Assembly: GCA_963691705.1 (NCBI GenBank)
Contig: OY829542.1
Span: forward strand, 51,315,002-51,379,001
Origin: Viola odorata
Lineage: Eukaryota; Streptophyta; Magnoliopsida; Malpighiales; Violaceae
Direction of reading: 5' to 3'
DNA: 64,000 nt
Below the pieces are notes generated by a model, which was not told the origin of the DNA, did not search any database, and was given only the letters and a program-made list of their open reading frames with translations. Shown here piece by piece: positions 17,064-28,855 of this stretch (positions within the stretch are counted from its first letter, which is position 1; each line of letters begins with the position of its first letter). The translations under genes were made by a program, and so were the position numbers.

Positions 17064-20000
17064 ATACATGGCCTCCAGACAGTTTGGCTACCAAAATCCA
17101 GGAATGCAATGCCCTTCGCTCGCAAATATTTCCTGATCCGATCACTTACATCGAACTCCTTATTTTTCCTTGCTATTTCCCTCTCCTCCATCAGACGGAG
17201 AATATCATCTTCCACCAGTCCAGCTCTCTTCAATCCCTTATCTTTTAACTGTCCCAAAACCTATAAATGTATGATGTAAATTCATGTTAACAAATTGCAA
17301 CGTTGAGAAAACAATAACAGCCAATTTGAATCTGAAAACCTCACCTCAGCATAATTGCAAGGGGGGAATCCAAGAATTTCCAGAACTGCCTTAACTTCTT
17401 TCTCTATTTCAGTGAGGGAGAGAATATATGATAGTTTCTGTTGCTCCGGTAGTCTCTTCTGGTAAATGTCAAGAGAAGTAGGATCCATTATTTGCAGGCA
17501 CACAAATGCGTACAAAGTACACAGCAGGATGCATCAAGTGTTTGAAAATACCTTCAATTTGCTCAAGGTAACGTTGATAAATTTCAAGGCATCTTGAAGC
17601 AGACCAGTTAATGGTGAAGTGTTCAAGTCATCCAACATTTTGGTCTCAAACTCAACAGGAAGCTTAGATATGAGTATCTTGGCTTCAGAAGTAACCTTCC
17701 TACCAGTCAGATTGGTTTCTCTGAGTGGTAATAGAGCCTCCTCACAGTCTTGCAATGTCTACAATGAAAACTTATGACAAATACATGAGTCTCAGCAGGA
17801 AAGAATGCTCTATCAGCAACTAGCCAATGTGTAGAGGCAGAAACCAAAGGGGGAAACAAGAAAATAACAATGATCAAGACACCTGATAAATATAAAAGAC
17901 AGTTTCTGATGCACTTTCCAACTGCAGAACAGAGTAGTTGAGGGGAGAGCGGTAGTGTGCACTGAGTAAAAAGTGTCTCAAAGCCAGTGGATGATAGCGT
18001 TCAGTAATCTGCACAGACATGAGACACGTTAGCTTATACGCATTTCAAAAGTATTAACAATATTTATCTTCTAGGATAGGAAGATAAAATCATAAAACTG
18101 AATTTTCAACATACCTGACGAATTGTGAAAAAATTGCCCAGTGATTTTGACATTTTCTCATTGTTATTTGTGACATGCCCGTTATGCATCCAGTAACTGA
18201 TACTGCTTTCCTGGCATGCAGCGCAGCTCTGGGCAATCTCATTCTCATGATGTGGGAAAATCAAATCAATTCCACCACCATGAATGTCAAATTTGAAGGT
18301 CAGATACTGAGCACTCATTGCACTGCATTCTATATGCCATCCGGGTCTTCCAGGACCCCAGGGGCTATCCCATTGTGGCTCTCCAGGCTTTGCAGCCTGC
18401 AAAAATTAGAAGAAAATAAAATCACATATTTGTTCCATACAAACAAAATTACACCTCATCTGATCTCTTGAAGTTTCACCTTCCATAATGCAAAGTCAGC
18501 AGGATTACGTTTTCTTGAGTCCACAGCAACACGCTCACCAGCTCTATTATGTTCCAGCTTCTGCCCAGATAATTGTCCATAATTCGGGGATTTGTCAACA
18601 GAAAAGTACACATCTCCTTCTACTTCGTATGCACAGTCATTATTGATAATCTGCAAAAATACATTTTTGTCCACATTAAATACAAAGAAACAAAATCTAA
18701 AAAGAAAGTCAGAATTTTACCAAGGTCAAACAAGTTTCGTCAACTAATAAACCAAAAATCCAACTCCTAATGGAACCATTTGCACTGGCATTAACCCACT
18801 TACAACACGTTAATACTACCTTTCTATTTTGGCTGGCAGCTTGAAATATGCAGTTTATGAAAGACACCATGACGTTTCTAGTATTGAATGAATGAATATA
18901 AACTAGACTTATGAGTACTGCAAAGGCAAACCGCATATATTCATCCACAGTACTGTAGAAAATACTCGATTTATATATATTCATCCACAGCAATGACAAA
19001 CATCTAATGAATAACAAAACCTGTTGGATCATGTCCTTGATCTGTTCCATGTGCTCAGTCACGCATGGCTGATGAGTAGGAAGCAGGCACTGCAACTCGG
19101 TCATATCAGTAACATACTCCTCACAAAATCGGCTGCTTAAAGATAATGGATCCTCACCAATCTCATTTGCCCGACGAATTATCTGATAAGAATTAGATAT
19201 TGACAGAAAAATAAGCAAAAAAATCAGAAAAAACGCGAAAATAACTTTTGCATGTTTGCACCTGCCAACTTGAATACTTTAGCTCATGAAAAAAAATCAA
19301 GCATTGAAAATTTTCAACATTTTAAGATCAAAATGCTCCATAGTTGTTGATTGAAACTAAAATCCTACAGTCACATTCTTTGCCTTTATAAAGTGTATTT
19401 GGTGGGTTTCTCTCAAAATATCAATATAAAGAGAAACCTAAGTATTCATCACAAAGCTCGTGGCAAAGCAAATGATTCAGGGGAACGGCAGTGAAAAGAA
19501 TAAAAACCATGGGCAACAGTCACTACAAATGTTTATACAGGTCTATGAAGAAAAAGAACACTATATATTCCGTTCGATGTACTAACAACATACTTATTAA
19601 AAAGCAAAAGAGAAGAAGGACCAAAATGCAAATACTTAGGTTTCAGCACTGAAGTGACAATAAAAGTCACCAAGAATTCCATTTCAATACAGTCAATGAT
19701 GTACATACCACCTCATATATCATGAAGATACGAAAACAAAAGAAACATCAACAATGTCTCTAGCCATGAGTTACAGCTTGGAACAACATTCGAAATATGT
19801 GGGTTGATGTTCTCACCTTGTCATCAATATCTGTAAAATTCCGCACATAAATAACTTCATAACCCAAGTGTTGTAGGAATCTGCAAATTTGGTTCATGTT
19901 AAAAAAAGTTGCCATCAATATATGAACAGCGACATTAAGAGAAGATAAACGAGAAAACATAAAATGAGTAAAAACATCCGTAAGCTCTCGACACAGTCCA

Positions 20001-20788
20001 GCTTTAATGGTGTTTCTTAGAAGGGAATTTGATATCGTTGAAGAAACTTGAACTATTAGAACATTGTCAATCTTCTACTCTCAAACCAACCATCCTATCA
20101 CTACTATTGCAGTGCCCACCTGCAAGTTGCTAGTGTCACAACCAACACCCTAATCACAACACTCTACCACCATTACAGAATTGCTGCAGCAGCAGCCATT
20201 GTAGTCATTGCTAACTTATTCACTACCCTACTACACCTTAGCCACCATTACCAACGTTTCATTAACATCCAAAAAAAATTAATGTGATTTACATTGTCAA
20301 ACTTGTGAGAAATTCACTAAACAAAAAACAATGACCAACCTACTGTGGCCTCCCAAAAACTAAAAAACTAAAAATAGTAAAAGAACTCGGAAAAAAAAAT
20401 ATATAAAAAAGTTGCTAAGCTACTCACTACTCACTAACAGCGACTACCACGTACACTACGAACATACATCTTATTCTACTAAACAGAAACGCATCTCCTT
20501 TTCCCCGACGAGCCAATAATCTAACTTAATTCAACGCCAATTATTCTTAATTGCATAAAACGAAATAGTTAATTCAAAGAAGCATATCCAAAGCAAACAA
20601 ACTGAGACGGAAACAAACCTGTAGAGAACGTCAAACGCTACGGCGGCGCGTGCGTGGCCGAGGTGGCTAAAGTCGTAGGCGGTGACGCCGCACACGTACA
20701 TGTGGACCTTGCCGGGGACTATGGACTGGAACACCTCCTTCTGCTGAGTCATTGAATTGTAGACTCTGAATTCTCTCCGGTTCGCCAT
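16961..20788 (-). CDS. CARS: Cytosolic-type cysteine-tRNA ligase
   Basis: Charges tRNA-Cys with cysteine. Nine exons on the minus strand: 20619-20788, 19817-19880, 19021-19182, 18480-18650, 18115-18396, 17883-18008, 17552-17758, 17345-17458, 16961-17260. They total 1,596 bp (531 aa plus stop) and stay in frame across every junction. Class I signatures: YVCG followed by SHLGH (the HIGH motif) in exon 1, zinc-site region WHIECS and [15 protein letters not shown] in exon 5, and KMSKS ([11 protein letters not shown]) at the end of exon 5. Exons 6-9 are the helical anticodon-binding region, ending TVWRPC, where plant homologs normally stop or nearly so. Here an extra acidic tail of about 30 residues is made by the minisatellite. 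The N-terminus [19 protein letters not shown] has no evident targeting peptide, so cytosol is likely. A broken copy lies at 21935-24853. Confidence 0.95.
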
Positions 20789-21121
20789 TATTGATGGATC
20801 TACACCCGCCGCCGCCTCTATCTTCTGCTTTCTCTAGTTAGGTTTTCCTTGAATTCAGGATCCGCCTCATAAAAACCCTACTACCTTGACCAACAAGAGT
20901 GAATGCACTGAGCCTATGGTTGTCTGCGGGGAGGTGCATGGTACAGGCTCGTGAAACATGAGTTGGCATACCGGGAAGGAGAAAGGTTACTAAAGTACGA
21001 CTGGGCCGTTTCTCCTGGACTGGGCCAGCACATGTTAAAGGACCTGAAACTCTTCTTCATATTTTTCCTTTTCTTTTCTTTTTCAGTTACCAATTCCTTT
21101 GTACATTTGTATTGTTTAATA
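20789..21121. promoter_or_regulatory. CARS upstream region
   Basis: Untranslated leader and promoter of the minus-strand CARS gene, ending at a Stowaway MITE. No clear TATA box. It differs from the sequence upstream of the broken CARS copy, so the duplication does not extend far past the start codon. Confidence 0.4.
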
Positions 21122-21347
21122 CTCCCTCCGGCTCAAATTAAACGTCGCATTAACTTTGAGCATGCATATTAAAAAAATTGGATGACTTACTATTTGAGAC
21201 ATTTTTATTCTTTATTTTTTCTCGAACGTACGAGCGGTACAAAACTACGTTTGAGAAAAAATAAAGGATAAAATTGTCGTGAATCATCCGATTTTCTTAA
21301 TATACGTGCCTAAAGTCAAAACGACGTTTAATTTGGGCCGGAGGAAG
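21122..21347. mobile_element. Stowaway-type MITE upstream of CARS
   Basis: 226 bp, TA-flanked, starts CTCCCTCCGGCTCAAATTAA and ends GGCCGGAGGAAG, with mostly complementary arms (for example TTAAACGTCG against CGACGTTTAA). Slightly more worn than the copies at 27836 and 33278. Confidence 0.85.
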
Positions 21348-21934
21348 TAATATAATTAATTTTGTATTGGATTTCTAGTCCCCCTTAATCATAACTTATT
21401 TCATGATGTAAAGTTGAATTTTTCAGAAAAATTGTTTATTTATTTTCTCATATGCAATAAATATTATTTTATTTTATAGTTGTCGTTGACCGTAAAGTAC
21501 ATAGAGTAGGGTTCTATCTATATAAAAAATTAGTAACCGATATTTCTGAATTTCATATCCATTTTATAATTTTTCAATTTTACAGTTCCTTATAACAAAA
21601 CAAAGTTATGGAAAGTTATGAATCTATGATGCTTCAACTCTAACAAGCAAATATTAACTATACTTCCTACAAAAATAAGTAAAACAACGCGTCAGTTCGA
21701 CTCAACTAAAAGTGGAAGCTTCCTAGAAGGTCACACTTGGTAAGGAGGAATTACCAAACTACAAAACGAGGAGAGTTAACTCACCTGGAAAATTGGAAAT
21801 CCATGCATGTATATTTATCCTTTAGTTAAATAGGGTATGTATCTTGCATTGCAAGATTATCAACCATGTAAGTTGCCTTAGACATGAAAAAGAAACCGCA
21901 ATTTCATTCAAGTTTCTTGTAAAAATAATGATAA
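21348..21934. other. Intergenic, AT-rich
   Basis: Between the MITE and the start of homology to CARS. No coding potential and no mobile-element ends recognised. Confidence 0.4.
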
Positions 21935-22328
21935 CGATTCCAGAAATGATACGGATTTGATACCCAAACCCTGGAGTGCAATGCCTTTCAGCGCCAAATC
22001 AAGCCTGATCCGATCACCTACCTACCCAGAACTTCTTCTTCCTTGTTATTTCCCTCTCCTCCATCAGACGGAGGATATCATCTTCCGCCCCAGACCAGCT
22101 CTCTTCAATCCCTTATCTTTTAACTGTCCCAAAACCTATAAATGTACAACGTAACTTCATGTTAACAAATTGCAAAATAACAGCCATTTTGAATCAAATA
22201 GAGATCAATTCAGAAAAACCTCACCTCAGCATAATTGCAAGGGGGAAATCCAAGAATTTTAAGAACTGCCTTAAGTTCTTTCTCTATTTCAGTGAGGGAG
22301 ACAATATATGATAGTTTCTGTTGCTCCT

Positions 22329-22935
22329 TATCAAGTAACAAGCCCAACTCCACTAAAACCCATGACACTATAACAGTTACCAAGAAGTTGCCACAACAGA
22401 ATCATGCTCCTTTTAAATTCAAACAAACTGTAGATATGTTTTTATCCAAATCTCATGTCATCTTTATCTAAATTCAAATTAGATAGTTTTGAATTTAAAT
22501 GTATTTCTAATACAGTTGTGATTATCATCCATGTAACTATACACTAGTATAAATATGTATTATAGGAGGCAAGTTAAATATAACAATCTATTCATTATTC
22601 TACCTATCTTTGTTATTCTATTTCTCAAGTTGGTAGCGAACCAGCTTGCGTCACTGCTATTATGTCAATCGTATCAACAACCACCTCCTCCCTTGAAACC
22701 AAACCCTTGAATGTCCAACACTGCATAAGTCTCAAATTAACCCATGAAAACTTTCTCTATTGGCTCACCTAGATGAAACATTTTCTACTCGGTCAATGGC
22801 TCTATGGTTATGTTGATGGCATGATCCCGTGTCCTCTGAGTTGATTGTTGTTGAGGGACACGTTCAACCACAAACGAATCCTCTATTTACTGCCTCGGTC
22901 CAGCAGAACCAACAGATTATAAGGAATCCTCTATG
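22329..22935 (+). mobile_element. Copia-type LTR retrotransposon fragment 1 (LTR end and gag start)
   Basis: Interrupts the broken CARS copy exactly where its exon 8 homology stops. Near 22630 TTGGTAGCGAACCAGC resembles a decayed primer-binding site. At 22680-22850 the translation gives LTHENF then YWLT, QWLYGYVDG and a PCP motif, as in the gag N-terminus of many plant Copia elements. Multiple stops; inactive. Confidence 0.6.
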
Positions 22936-23204
22936 TTGAGGTGTTCAAGTCATCCAACATTCTGGTCTCAAACTCATCATGTAGCTTAGATATGAGTTTC
23001 TTGTCATCAGGAATAACCCTCCTACCAGTCAGGTTGGTTTCTCTGAATGGTAATAGAGCCTCCTCACAGTCTTGCAATGTCTACAGATGAAAACGTATGA
23101 CAAACACATGAGTCTCAACAGGAAAGAATGCTCTATCAGCAACTAGCCAATGTGTTGAAAGGGAAAACAAGAAAATAACGATGATTAAAACACCTGATAA
23201 ATAT

Positions 23205-24230
23205 AAAAGAGTAAAATTTGTTGTTATTAGTAGTGGTTCCACATCAAAAGAAGATAATTCTTCCGATAATGATATCAAATGTCATGAAAAAATATTGAGT
23301 GTATTAACTGATAATATTTATCGTATTTTTTGTCATACAAAAATTGTTTTTAAATTATGGGAAGCTTTAGATTTTAAATATGGTACTGAAGAAAAAGGTT
23401 TAAAAAGGTGCTCGGTTGAAAAATGACTTAATTTTCAAATGGTTGAAGGAAAAAGTGTTGGTGATCAAATTTATGATTTTGAAAATATCATTTTTGATTT
23501 GAAGATGAAAGGAATTGAAATAAATGATATTGTTCTTATTTCATCTCTTATCAAAAAACTTCCGCCATCTTGGTCTGATTTTGCAAGGGAGCTAAAACAT
23601 AAACCTGAAAATTTTAGCTTTGATTAATTACGTGTATCTTTAAGAATTGAAGAAAAATATCGAATTTCTTTGAATCATACACCTAAACCTGACTTTCAAG
23701 CTAAAGCCCATCTTGAAGAAAATTCTTACAAGCTAAGGCCAAAAAAATTTAAGAAAAATTGGCCAAAGAAGTTTATCCCTAGAAATAGCAATAATAATAA
23801 TAGACCCAAATTTAACAACTTTAATCAGAAAAAAAGAGTAGAGTGTTTGGGTTTGTGGTAAGACCAATCATATTGCCAAAGATTGTTACAATCGTCATGG
23901 TGAAACCAGTAAAGCGTCTAGACTTCAGGCTGTTTAAAAGCCTCAAGCCAATGTGATTACCCTGGGAGTCAACTCTGATTCCCCATCTAACAGGTATTGT
24001 GCATTTAACCCAGAAATAAATACAATTTCTAATATAGATGACTAGTGGATAGACTCAGGGGATAATGTACATGTGTGTACTGATAAAAGTTTTTTTAAAA
24101 CTTATCAGGTTTTAGACACAAGAACCGTAAGGATGGGGAATGGGAGTCTTGCTCAAGTCTGAGGAAAAGGCCTAGTTGATTTAGAGTTATCTTCTGGAAA
24201 AATTCTCACATTATGTCATTAAAAAAAAAA
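23205..24230 (+). mobile_element. Copia-type retrotransposon fragment 2 (gag to protease)
   Basis: Replaces CARS exons 2-6 in the broken copy. Frames at 23181-23861 read HEKILSVLTDNIYRIF, LWEALDFKYGTEEKG, KLPPSWSDFARELKHK and RIEEKYR, the usual order of the gag UBN2-type region. A CxxC-type zinc knuckle follows near 23840-23900 (disrupted), then WIDSGDNVHVCTDKSFFKTY at about 24045-24105, the aspartic protease start with DSG. In-frame stops and frame changes show it is dead. The gag type differs from fragment 1, so two Copia lineages are represented. Confidence 0.75.
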
Positions 24231-24683
24231 ATCGGCACATCGGTAAGATTATGCCACGAATGGTGATTTTGACATGTTCTCCGTTAAATTTTTTTGACAC
24301 GTCAACAAAATTATGTCACGTCGGAGTCATTGAATAAAAAAATTTGACACGTCAGTAAAATTAAGCAACAAAATGATGATCTTGACTAATGTGTCAATTT
24401 TTTTTTAAAAGATGATGTTTGTAGGTAATTAATGAAAATATTAAATTTTAGGAGATTTATATCGTTAAACCGTAAACCAACTCCAAAATAAATATAAAAA
24501 GTTTAAAAAATTGCTACCAAAACAAAAACGAAATAATCGACCACATACACTACTACGAGCATAAATCTAATTCTACCAAACAAAATCAAATTTCCTTTTC
24601 CTCCACGAGCCAAAAATCTAACTAATTTTATCCGAATTAAACTTAACTAACTGCGTTAAACGAAATAGTTAGCTCAAACAAAC
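24231..24683. other. Repeat-like AT-rich stretch and CARS intron 1 remnant
   Basis: 24231-24420 contains short direct repeats of TTTGACACGTCA and AAAATTATG. From about 24480 on, the sequence aligns by eye with intron 1 of the intact CARS gene (20340-20618), confirming a genomic duplication. Confidence 0.5.
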
Positions 24684-26134
24684 CTGTAAAGAACGTCAAA
24701 AGCTACGGCGGCGCGTGCGTGGCCGAGGTGGCTGAAGTCGTAGGCGGTGATGCCGCACACGTAAATGTGGACCTTGCCAGGGACTATTGGCAGGAACACC
24801 TCCTTCTGCTGAGTCATTGAATTGTAGACTCTGAATTCTCTCCGGTTCGCCATTGTCGATTGATCAAATAAGTCTCTACAGACTCTACACGAACAAACAC
24901 ATGCGTTTATATATTGAGAGATGATTTTTTGTAAGAAAAATTGAGCAGAATATTTAGGCAGAATACTTTGAGAACTTACAAAATTACCCTTGATTGAAAA
25001 TTACAAAATTGCCCTCTTATCTTCCATTCATCATATCTTTCTTCTTCGCTCTTTTGCCGATCGCAATACACTCTTCACCTCTCTTCCCTTCATCCTTCGA
25101 CTCACAAACACCCAAACAAAACCTCAGTTGTCCGGCTCTCTCGCACGCTCTTCTTCTCTCTCGGCCACATCGTACGCCAAATACCCTTCACACTGGCACG
25201 CTCTCCTTCTCTCTCGGCCACATCGTCGGCCATCCAGCACCCCTACTCTCGATCGTCGCTCTGGTTTGTTTGATAACTCTCTATTTATTTTTCAATCCCT
25301 AATTTCAAAATTTGGGGATTTGGGTTTTGTCCTAATTTAGGGTTTCTTTCCTTTTCCATTTTTGCTACGGATTGGTAATCTATTTTGGTAGGATGTCGTT
25401 TTGAATATATGTTGTGAACTTGTGATGTTTTTTGGTAGGATGTGTGCTGAAAAGAAAAACAATTTTATTTAGACAATGCAATGTGCAAACAGCAGGTGCA
25501 AACAGACATACAAGGAGGCCAAATGTAATAGTATTAGACATTACAAATGTGAGTATGTTGTTTTTAGTGGTGACTGAGGATAACGGGAGATGCATGGTTC
25601 TAGCGGGGTTCAAACCCATATCATGCAAACATGCAAAGACCAAATTGATTCATTCCTTGTTTCAGTCAGGTATGCTGGATAGTTGCAGATATAGATTTCA
25701 TTCTACTTTAGGACAGATTGGTTGATTCCATGATATATATGGCATTTTACATATATTATGACATTTTACTTTAGGACAAATTGATTCATTTTATGATAAG
25801 AAGTGATGAATATGAAAAACATAAGAGTGATGAAGAGTTTGATATGCAAATACAGTATGCACAGATTTCTACTGCTTGGCCATTTTAATTTTCTAGTACA
25901 CACAATGATTAAGTGAGTAAGTTTCGTCGTATTTAGGAAAAAGGACAATTTCAGATTCATGGAACCAGGTCCATTTTGGTGCACAGTTTGCATCCATCTA
26001 AGGGTTCTTACCTGCACAACTTCTTGTGGATATGATTTGATATTTCCTTTTTACTTACCTAAGTTGCTTGAAAAAATGTGTGTTGGGCAATAATGAGCCC
26101 TGCAGCTCCTTATTGCCAATAAACTGCTGGTTTC

Positions 26135-26300
26135 TAGTAGGATGTCAATAAACTCTAGAAGTTGACTGTTAATGCTGGTTTCTAGTAGGATGTCAATAAA
26201 CTCTAGAATTTGACTGTTAGTGATTTTTGGGGCTGTAAGTGCTGGTTTATTATGACTGTTCTCTTGTTGATTTCAGTAGGATGTCAATAAACTCTTCATC
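26135..26300 (+). repeat. Threefold repeat of an exon-start segment
   Basis: TAGGATGTCAATAAACTCT occurs three times, near 26138, 26189 and 26277, the first two inside a longer near-identical 43-bp tandem unit (CTGGTTTCTAGTAGGATGTC onward). The third copy is the apparent start of the GRF-like open frame, so the intron end and exon start have been repeated. Confidence 0.8.
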
Positions 26301-26475
26301 CTCGATCTCTAGTAGTCAACGCCACGAATGCAGACGCAGCAGAGTGTTGACGTCACTTGGGAAGCAAAAAGTAATCTTGGATTATGAGCCGCCAATATTC
26401 TGCAAGTGTGGGATTAAGGCATCAAGATGGATATCCTGGACTGACAAAAATTTGTCGCTAGATTTGAGTCGTTAA
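26281..26475 (+). pseudogene. GRF-type zinc-finger protein fragment
   Basis: MSINSSSSISSSQ, then PPIFCKCGIKASRWISWTD followed by stop after about 64 codons. Small plant GRF proteins start with a Ser-rich segment and have CxCG...SWTxxNPGRRF. Here the CKCG half and SWTDKN are present, but the RRF half and the remaining zinc ligands are missing. It may start after an AG at 26278-26279. Interpreted as a captured and truncated host-gene piece inside the Mutator-like element. Confidence 0.5.
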
Positions 26476-27285
26476 TTACAATGTAGAAGAGATGCTTTTG
26501 CTAACAAGTGCCAATGTATTCGGCTTAAATGACTTGAAATGACAAATATGGAAAGGATAAAAAAACCAACTTCTTTTCCTTTTCTGTTATGTATTTCTCG
26601 ATAATTTATGGTTGATTTTTGTTACCAAACTTTTTTATAGTTTAATTTATGCTGCATTCAAACTTAGATGTATATATAATGTACTATATTCAAATATTGT
26701 TAATTTATGCTGCATTCAAACGTAGTTTAATTTGTGGGTGTAATTTAAATGTACTATTATAATTCAAACTTTCCATTTAGTTGTCAACATACAGGAATGG
26801 CTAATTTCAAAGAGTAATTAAAATTAAAATTACGTTTGAAAAAATAAAGTTGCGGAAATCAGTATACCACACTATTCCAAAGCCTTAACAGACAAGCCTA
26901 TTAAGCCCAAGAAGTACATCATTACAACATGATCCCATCCTTCCCTTTGTTAACCTTAACAGACATACATATTAGACCAAACGCAATGGAGTACTTTCTA
27001 ATAAATATATACACACACAAACATAATAATTTTAATCCTAATTTCGTAAAGCAATGGCATAATTCAATAAATTAAATATAAATTCAACTATCACTTGAAT
27101 CTTATTAAAAATATTTATAAAAGAAAAATATAAAAATAGTTCAAAATAAATTTATAAGACGAGTAAATTCAAGTCATATAAAAGTCAAGAATTCATTCAT
27201 TACATTTTTTTGTCAGAATTCTGTTGTCATACAGCAATGGGGTTCAAGGGAAGCAAAAATCGTGGACAAAAAATCAGAAACAAAC

Positions 27286-27468
27286 TCACCAGAAATACAA
27301 GCCGAGGACGGCGGTGATGGTGAACGGCGGCGGCGGTGGTGGTGACGGCGATCTCGCCTGCTCGATCTCGCTTGCGCTATGCTGGATTTGGCAATCTACG
27401 TTTTGGAGGAAGGAGAGGAGCGTGGATTGGAAGAGGAGAAGATGAGTCATATGTAGCATTAATGGCAA
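27286..27468 (-). other. Unassigned GC-rich open frame inside the Mutator-like element
   Basis: 60 codons with a hydrophobic start (LLLFQSTLLSF) and a proline run from repeated CCG. Its composition differs sharply from the AT-rich flanks, which suggests captured sequence, but I recognise no family. It may be just a leader region. Confidence 0.25.
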
Positions 27469-27835
27469 TTTTGTAAATAAATGAAGAAAGTATCAGTATT
27501 TGTGCAAATACAGTATTCTGCCTAAGTATTCTGCTCAACTTTTCTTACAAAATATCATTTCTCTTATATATTATTCTGTAAGTCGGCTTACATGGCTGGG
27601 GCTGAGCCTGCAATTTGTTCCTGGGCCAGACTCGTTTGTTTCCAAAAAAGTGTTTTTTTCAGTTTAGTTGGATTTTTAGTTGCACGACATGTCGATTTGG
27701 GCCAGACTTGCTGACTAGTCGTTGACAACGGGAGCAATTTTTTTATATATTTTAACATTAACATTTGATGTTTTCTTCTTTTTTTAATTATAGAAGGTTT
27801 TATAATTATAAACATGTGTCCCTTCTTATCAAGTA

Positions 27836-28068
27836 CTCCCTCCGTCCATTTGTAATGGACGTTTTGACTTTGGGCACGTATTTTAAGGAGGCCGGATGAC
27901 TCACTATTTGACCCCAAAAAATTTCGTACTTTTTTTCGAACGTACGTTAATCTTTAAAGTACGACCGAGAAAAAAATCGGAGTAAAATTGTCTCAAATAG
28001 TGAGTCATTCGGTCTCTTTAAAATGCTTGTCCAAAGTCAAAGCGACAGTTATTTATGGACGGAGGGAG
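27836..28068. mobile_element. Stowaway-type MITE downstream of PMEI-like gene 2
   Basis: 233 bp, TA-flanked, CTCCCTCCGTCC at the left and GGACGGAGGGAG at the right, with complementary inner arms (GACTCACTATTTGA against CAAATAGTGAGTC). Confidence 0.93.
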
Positions 28069-28261
28069 TATGTCAATACTGTAAAATTATATTAGTAGCT
28101 GCTACTTTTAATTTTCTTACATAATATAAATAAAAATATAAAAAATCGGACTCGAACTCAAAACGGTACTTGATATACATATATTCTTGAATTATATTAT
28201 TTTTCATAAATATATATGATCATAAAATGATTTTATTAATTAAAAAAAGAACTTATTTTAC

Positions 28262-28855
28262 TTAATGTAACTGTATTACACCAGCAGAGTCTATTAGCAA
28301 CTCAATAATACACAAAGCTACATCTCCCAATTGAAAAAAATTATAATTCTCTTTTGTCAATGGCGAATCCTCTCCTGATTCCAAGAACCCTTTTTCGCAT
28401 GTTCTTGCCGCATCCATACCAGCACTCACCTTCAAATTAGCAGCATTATAATCCCCGGTTAGAAACGCGCCAACCCCATCCACCAATGTGTACACAGCAT
28501 CCGAGTACATGTCCAAGCAATCATCCAAGCAGGCAGCTCCAACAACGTCAAAACTCGGGTCGCGCGACAAGTTGTTGATGGTTGAAATGGTGGCAGTTGC
28601 GTTTTGCAAGGCTAGGTCCATGGTTAGTAACGCGAGCCCTTCGAGGTTCGTGGCATGACTGATGGGGATTGGTTGGAGAGAGGTAATGCAAAACTTGTAG
28701 TTCGTTAGGGATGATTCGTCGTCGGCGGCGCATTGATTGCAGGTTTGGTTGAGGATGTCATGAGTTGTGTTGGGAATTTTGTTGGTGAAATTTGGTGATA
28801 AGAAGAAGAGAAGAAAGCAAGAAAGTGTGATGGAAGAGAAGAAAATGTGGTACAT
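28262..28855 (-). CDS. PMEI/invertase-inhibitor-like secreted protein 2
   Basis: Single-exon gene, 197 aa from the internal ATG at 28855 (MYHIFFSSITLSCFLLFFL), chosen because it opens a signal peptide; the open frame itself runs up to 28954. Conserved disulfide cysteines are in QTCNQC, YKFC, DCLDMY and TCEKGF, and the tail has SPLTKENYNFFQLGDVAL. Four-helix-bundle cell-wall or vacuolar inhibitor, target (invertase or pectin methylesterase) unknown. Similar to PMEI-like gene 1 along its whole length, consistent with an old local duplication. Intact. Confidence 0.87.
   Translation of the reverse strand: MYHIFFSSITLSCFLLFFLSPNFTNKIPNTTHDILNQTCNQCAADDESSLTNYKFCITSLQPIPISHATNLEGLALLTMDLALQNATATISTINNLSRDPSFDVVGAACLDDCLDMYSDAVYTLVDGVGAFLTGDYNAANLKVSAGMDAARTCEKGFLESGEDSPLTKENYNFFQLGDVALCIIELLIDSAGVIQLH

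Larger units (their letters stand above)
21935..24853 (-). pseudogene. CARS: Truncated, transposon-split duplicate of CARS
   Basis: Genomic-type duplicate of the adjacent gene, same strand. Recognisable: last exon (about 21955-22145), exon 8 (about 22223-22328, then broken), exon 7 (about 22936-23087) with following intron up to about 23204, then exon 1 (24684-24853) plus part of intron 1 at its left. Exons 2-6, including the KMSKS exon, are gone; Copia fragments sit in their place and inside exon 8. Exon 1 is still open, 170 bp as in the intact gene, with the same ATG and donor site and only a few amino-acid changes (for example the MYVCGV region reads IYVCGI). Intron sequence is shared, so this arose by DNA duplication, not retroposition. 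No functional enzyme can be made. A Mutator-like element sits just above the start codon. Confidence 0.9.
24916..27563. mobile_element. Mutator-like element (Pack-MULE type) with 9-bp target duplication
   Basis: 2,648 bp bounded by perfect 9-bp direct repeats TTATATATT (24907-24915 and 27564-27572). Inverted ends start GAGAGATGATTTTTTG on the left and, on the complement of the right, GAGAAATGATATTTTG; both continue with TTGAGCAGAAT and TAGGCAGAATACT. The 9-bp duplication and long inverted ends fit Mutator-like elements. Inside there is no transposase, but there is a GRF-zinc-finger-like fragment (26281-26475), a CT-rich leader-like stretch (about 25010-25260) and a GC-rich open frame at 27286-27468. 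It is inserted about 60 bp above the start codon of the broken CARS copy. Confidence 0.8.

Noticed and set aside
16831..17145. Alternative frames through the CARS minisatellite (His/Lys or Cys/Gly rich)
   Set aside because: Repeat units of 42 bp keep all frames open. Only the frame that continues from the conserved CARS exon is supported.
22235..22471. 78-codon + strand open frame
   Set aside because: It crosses the junction between the reverse complement of CARS exon 8 and a Copia fragment, so it is a chance fusion.
24990..25340. Two overlapping + strand open frames of about 100 codons inside the Mutator-like element
   Set aside because: Both frames are open through a CT-rich leader-like region with TCTCTCGG repeats, and neither resembles a known family.
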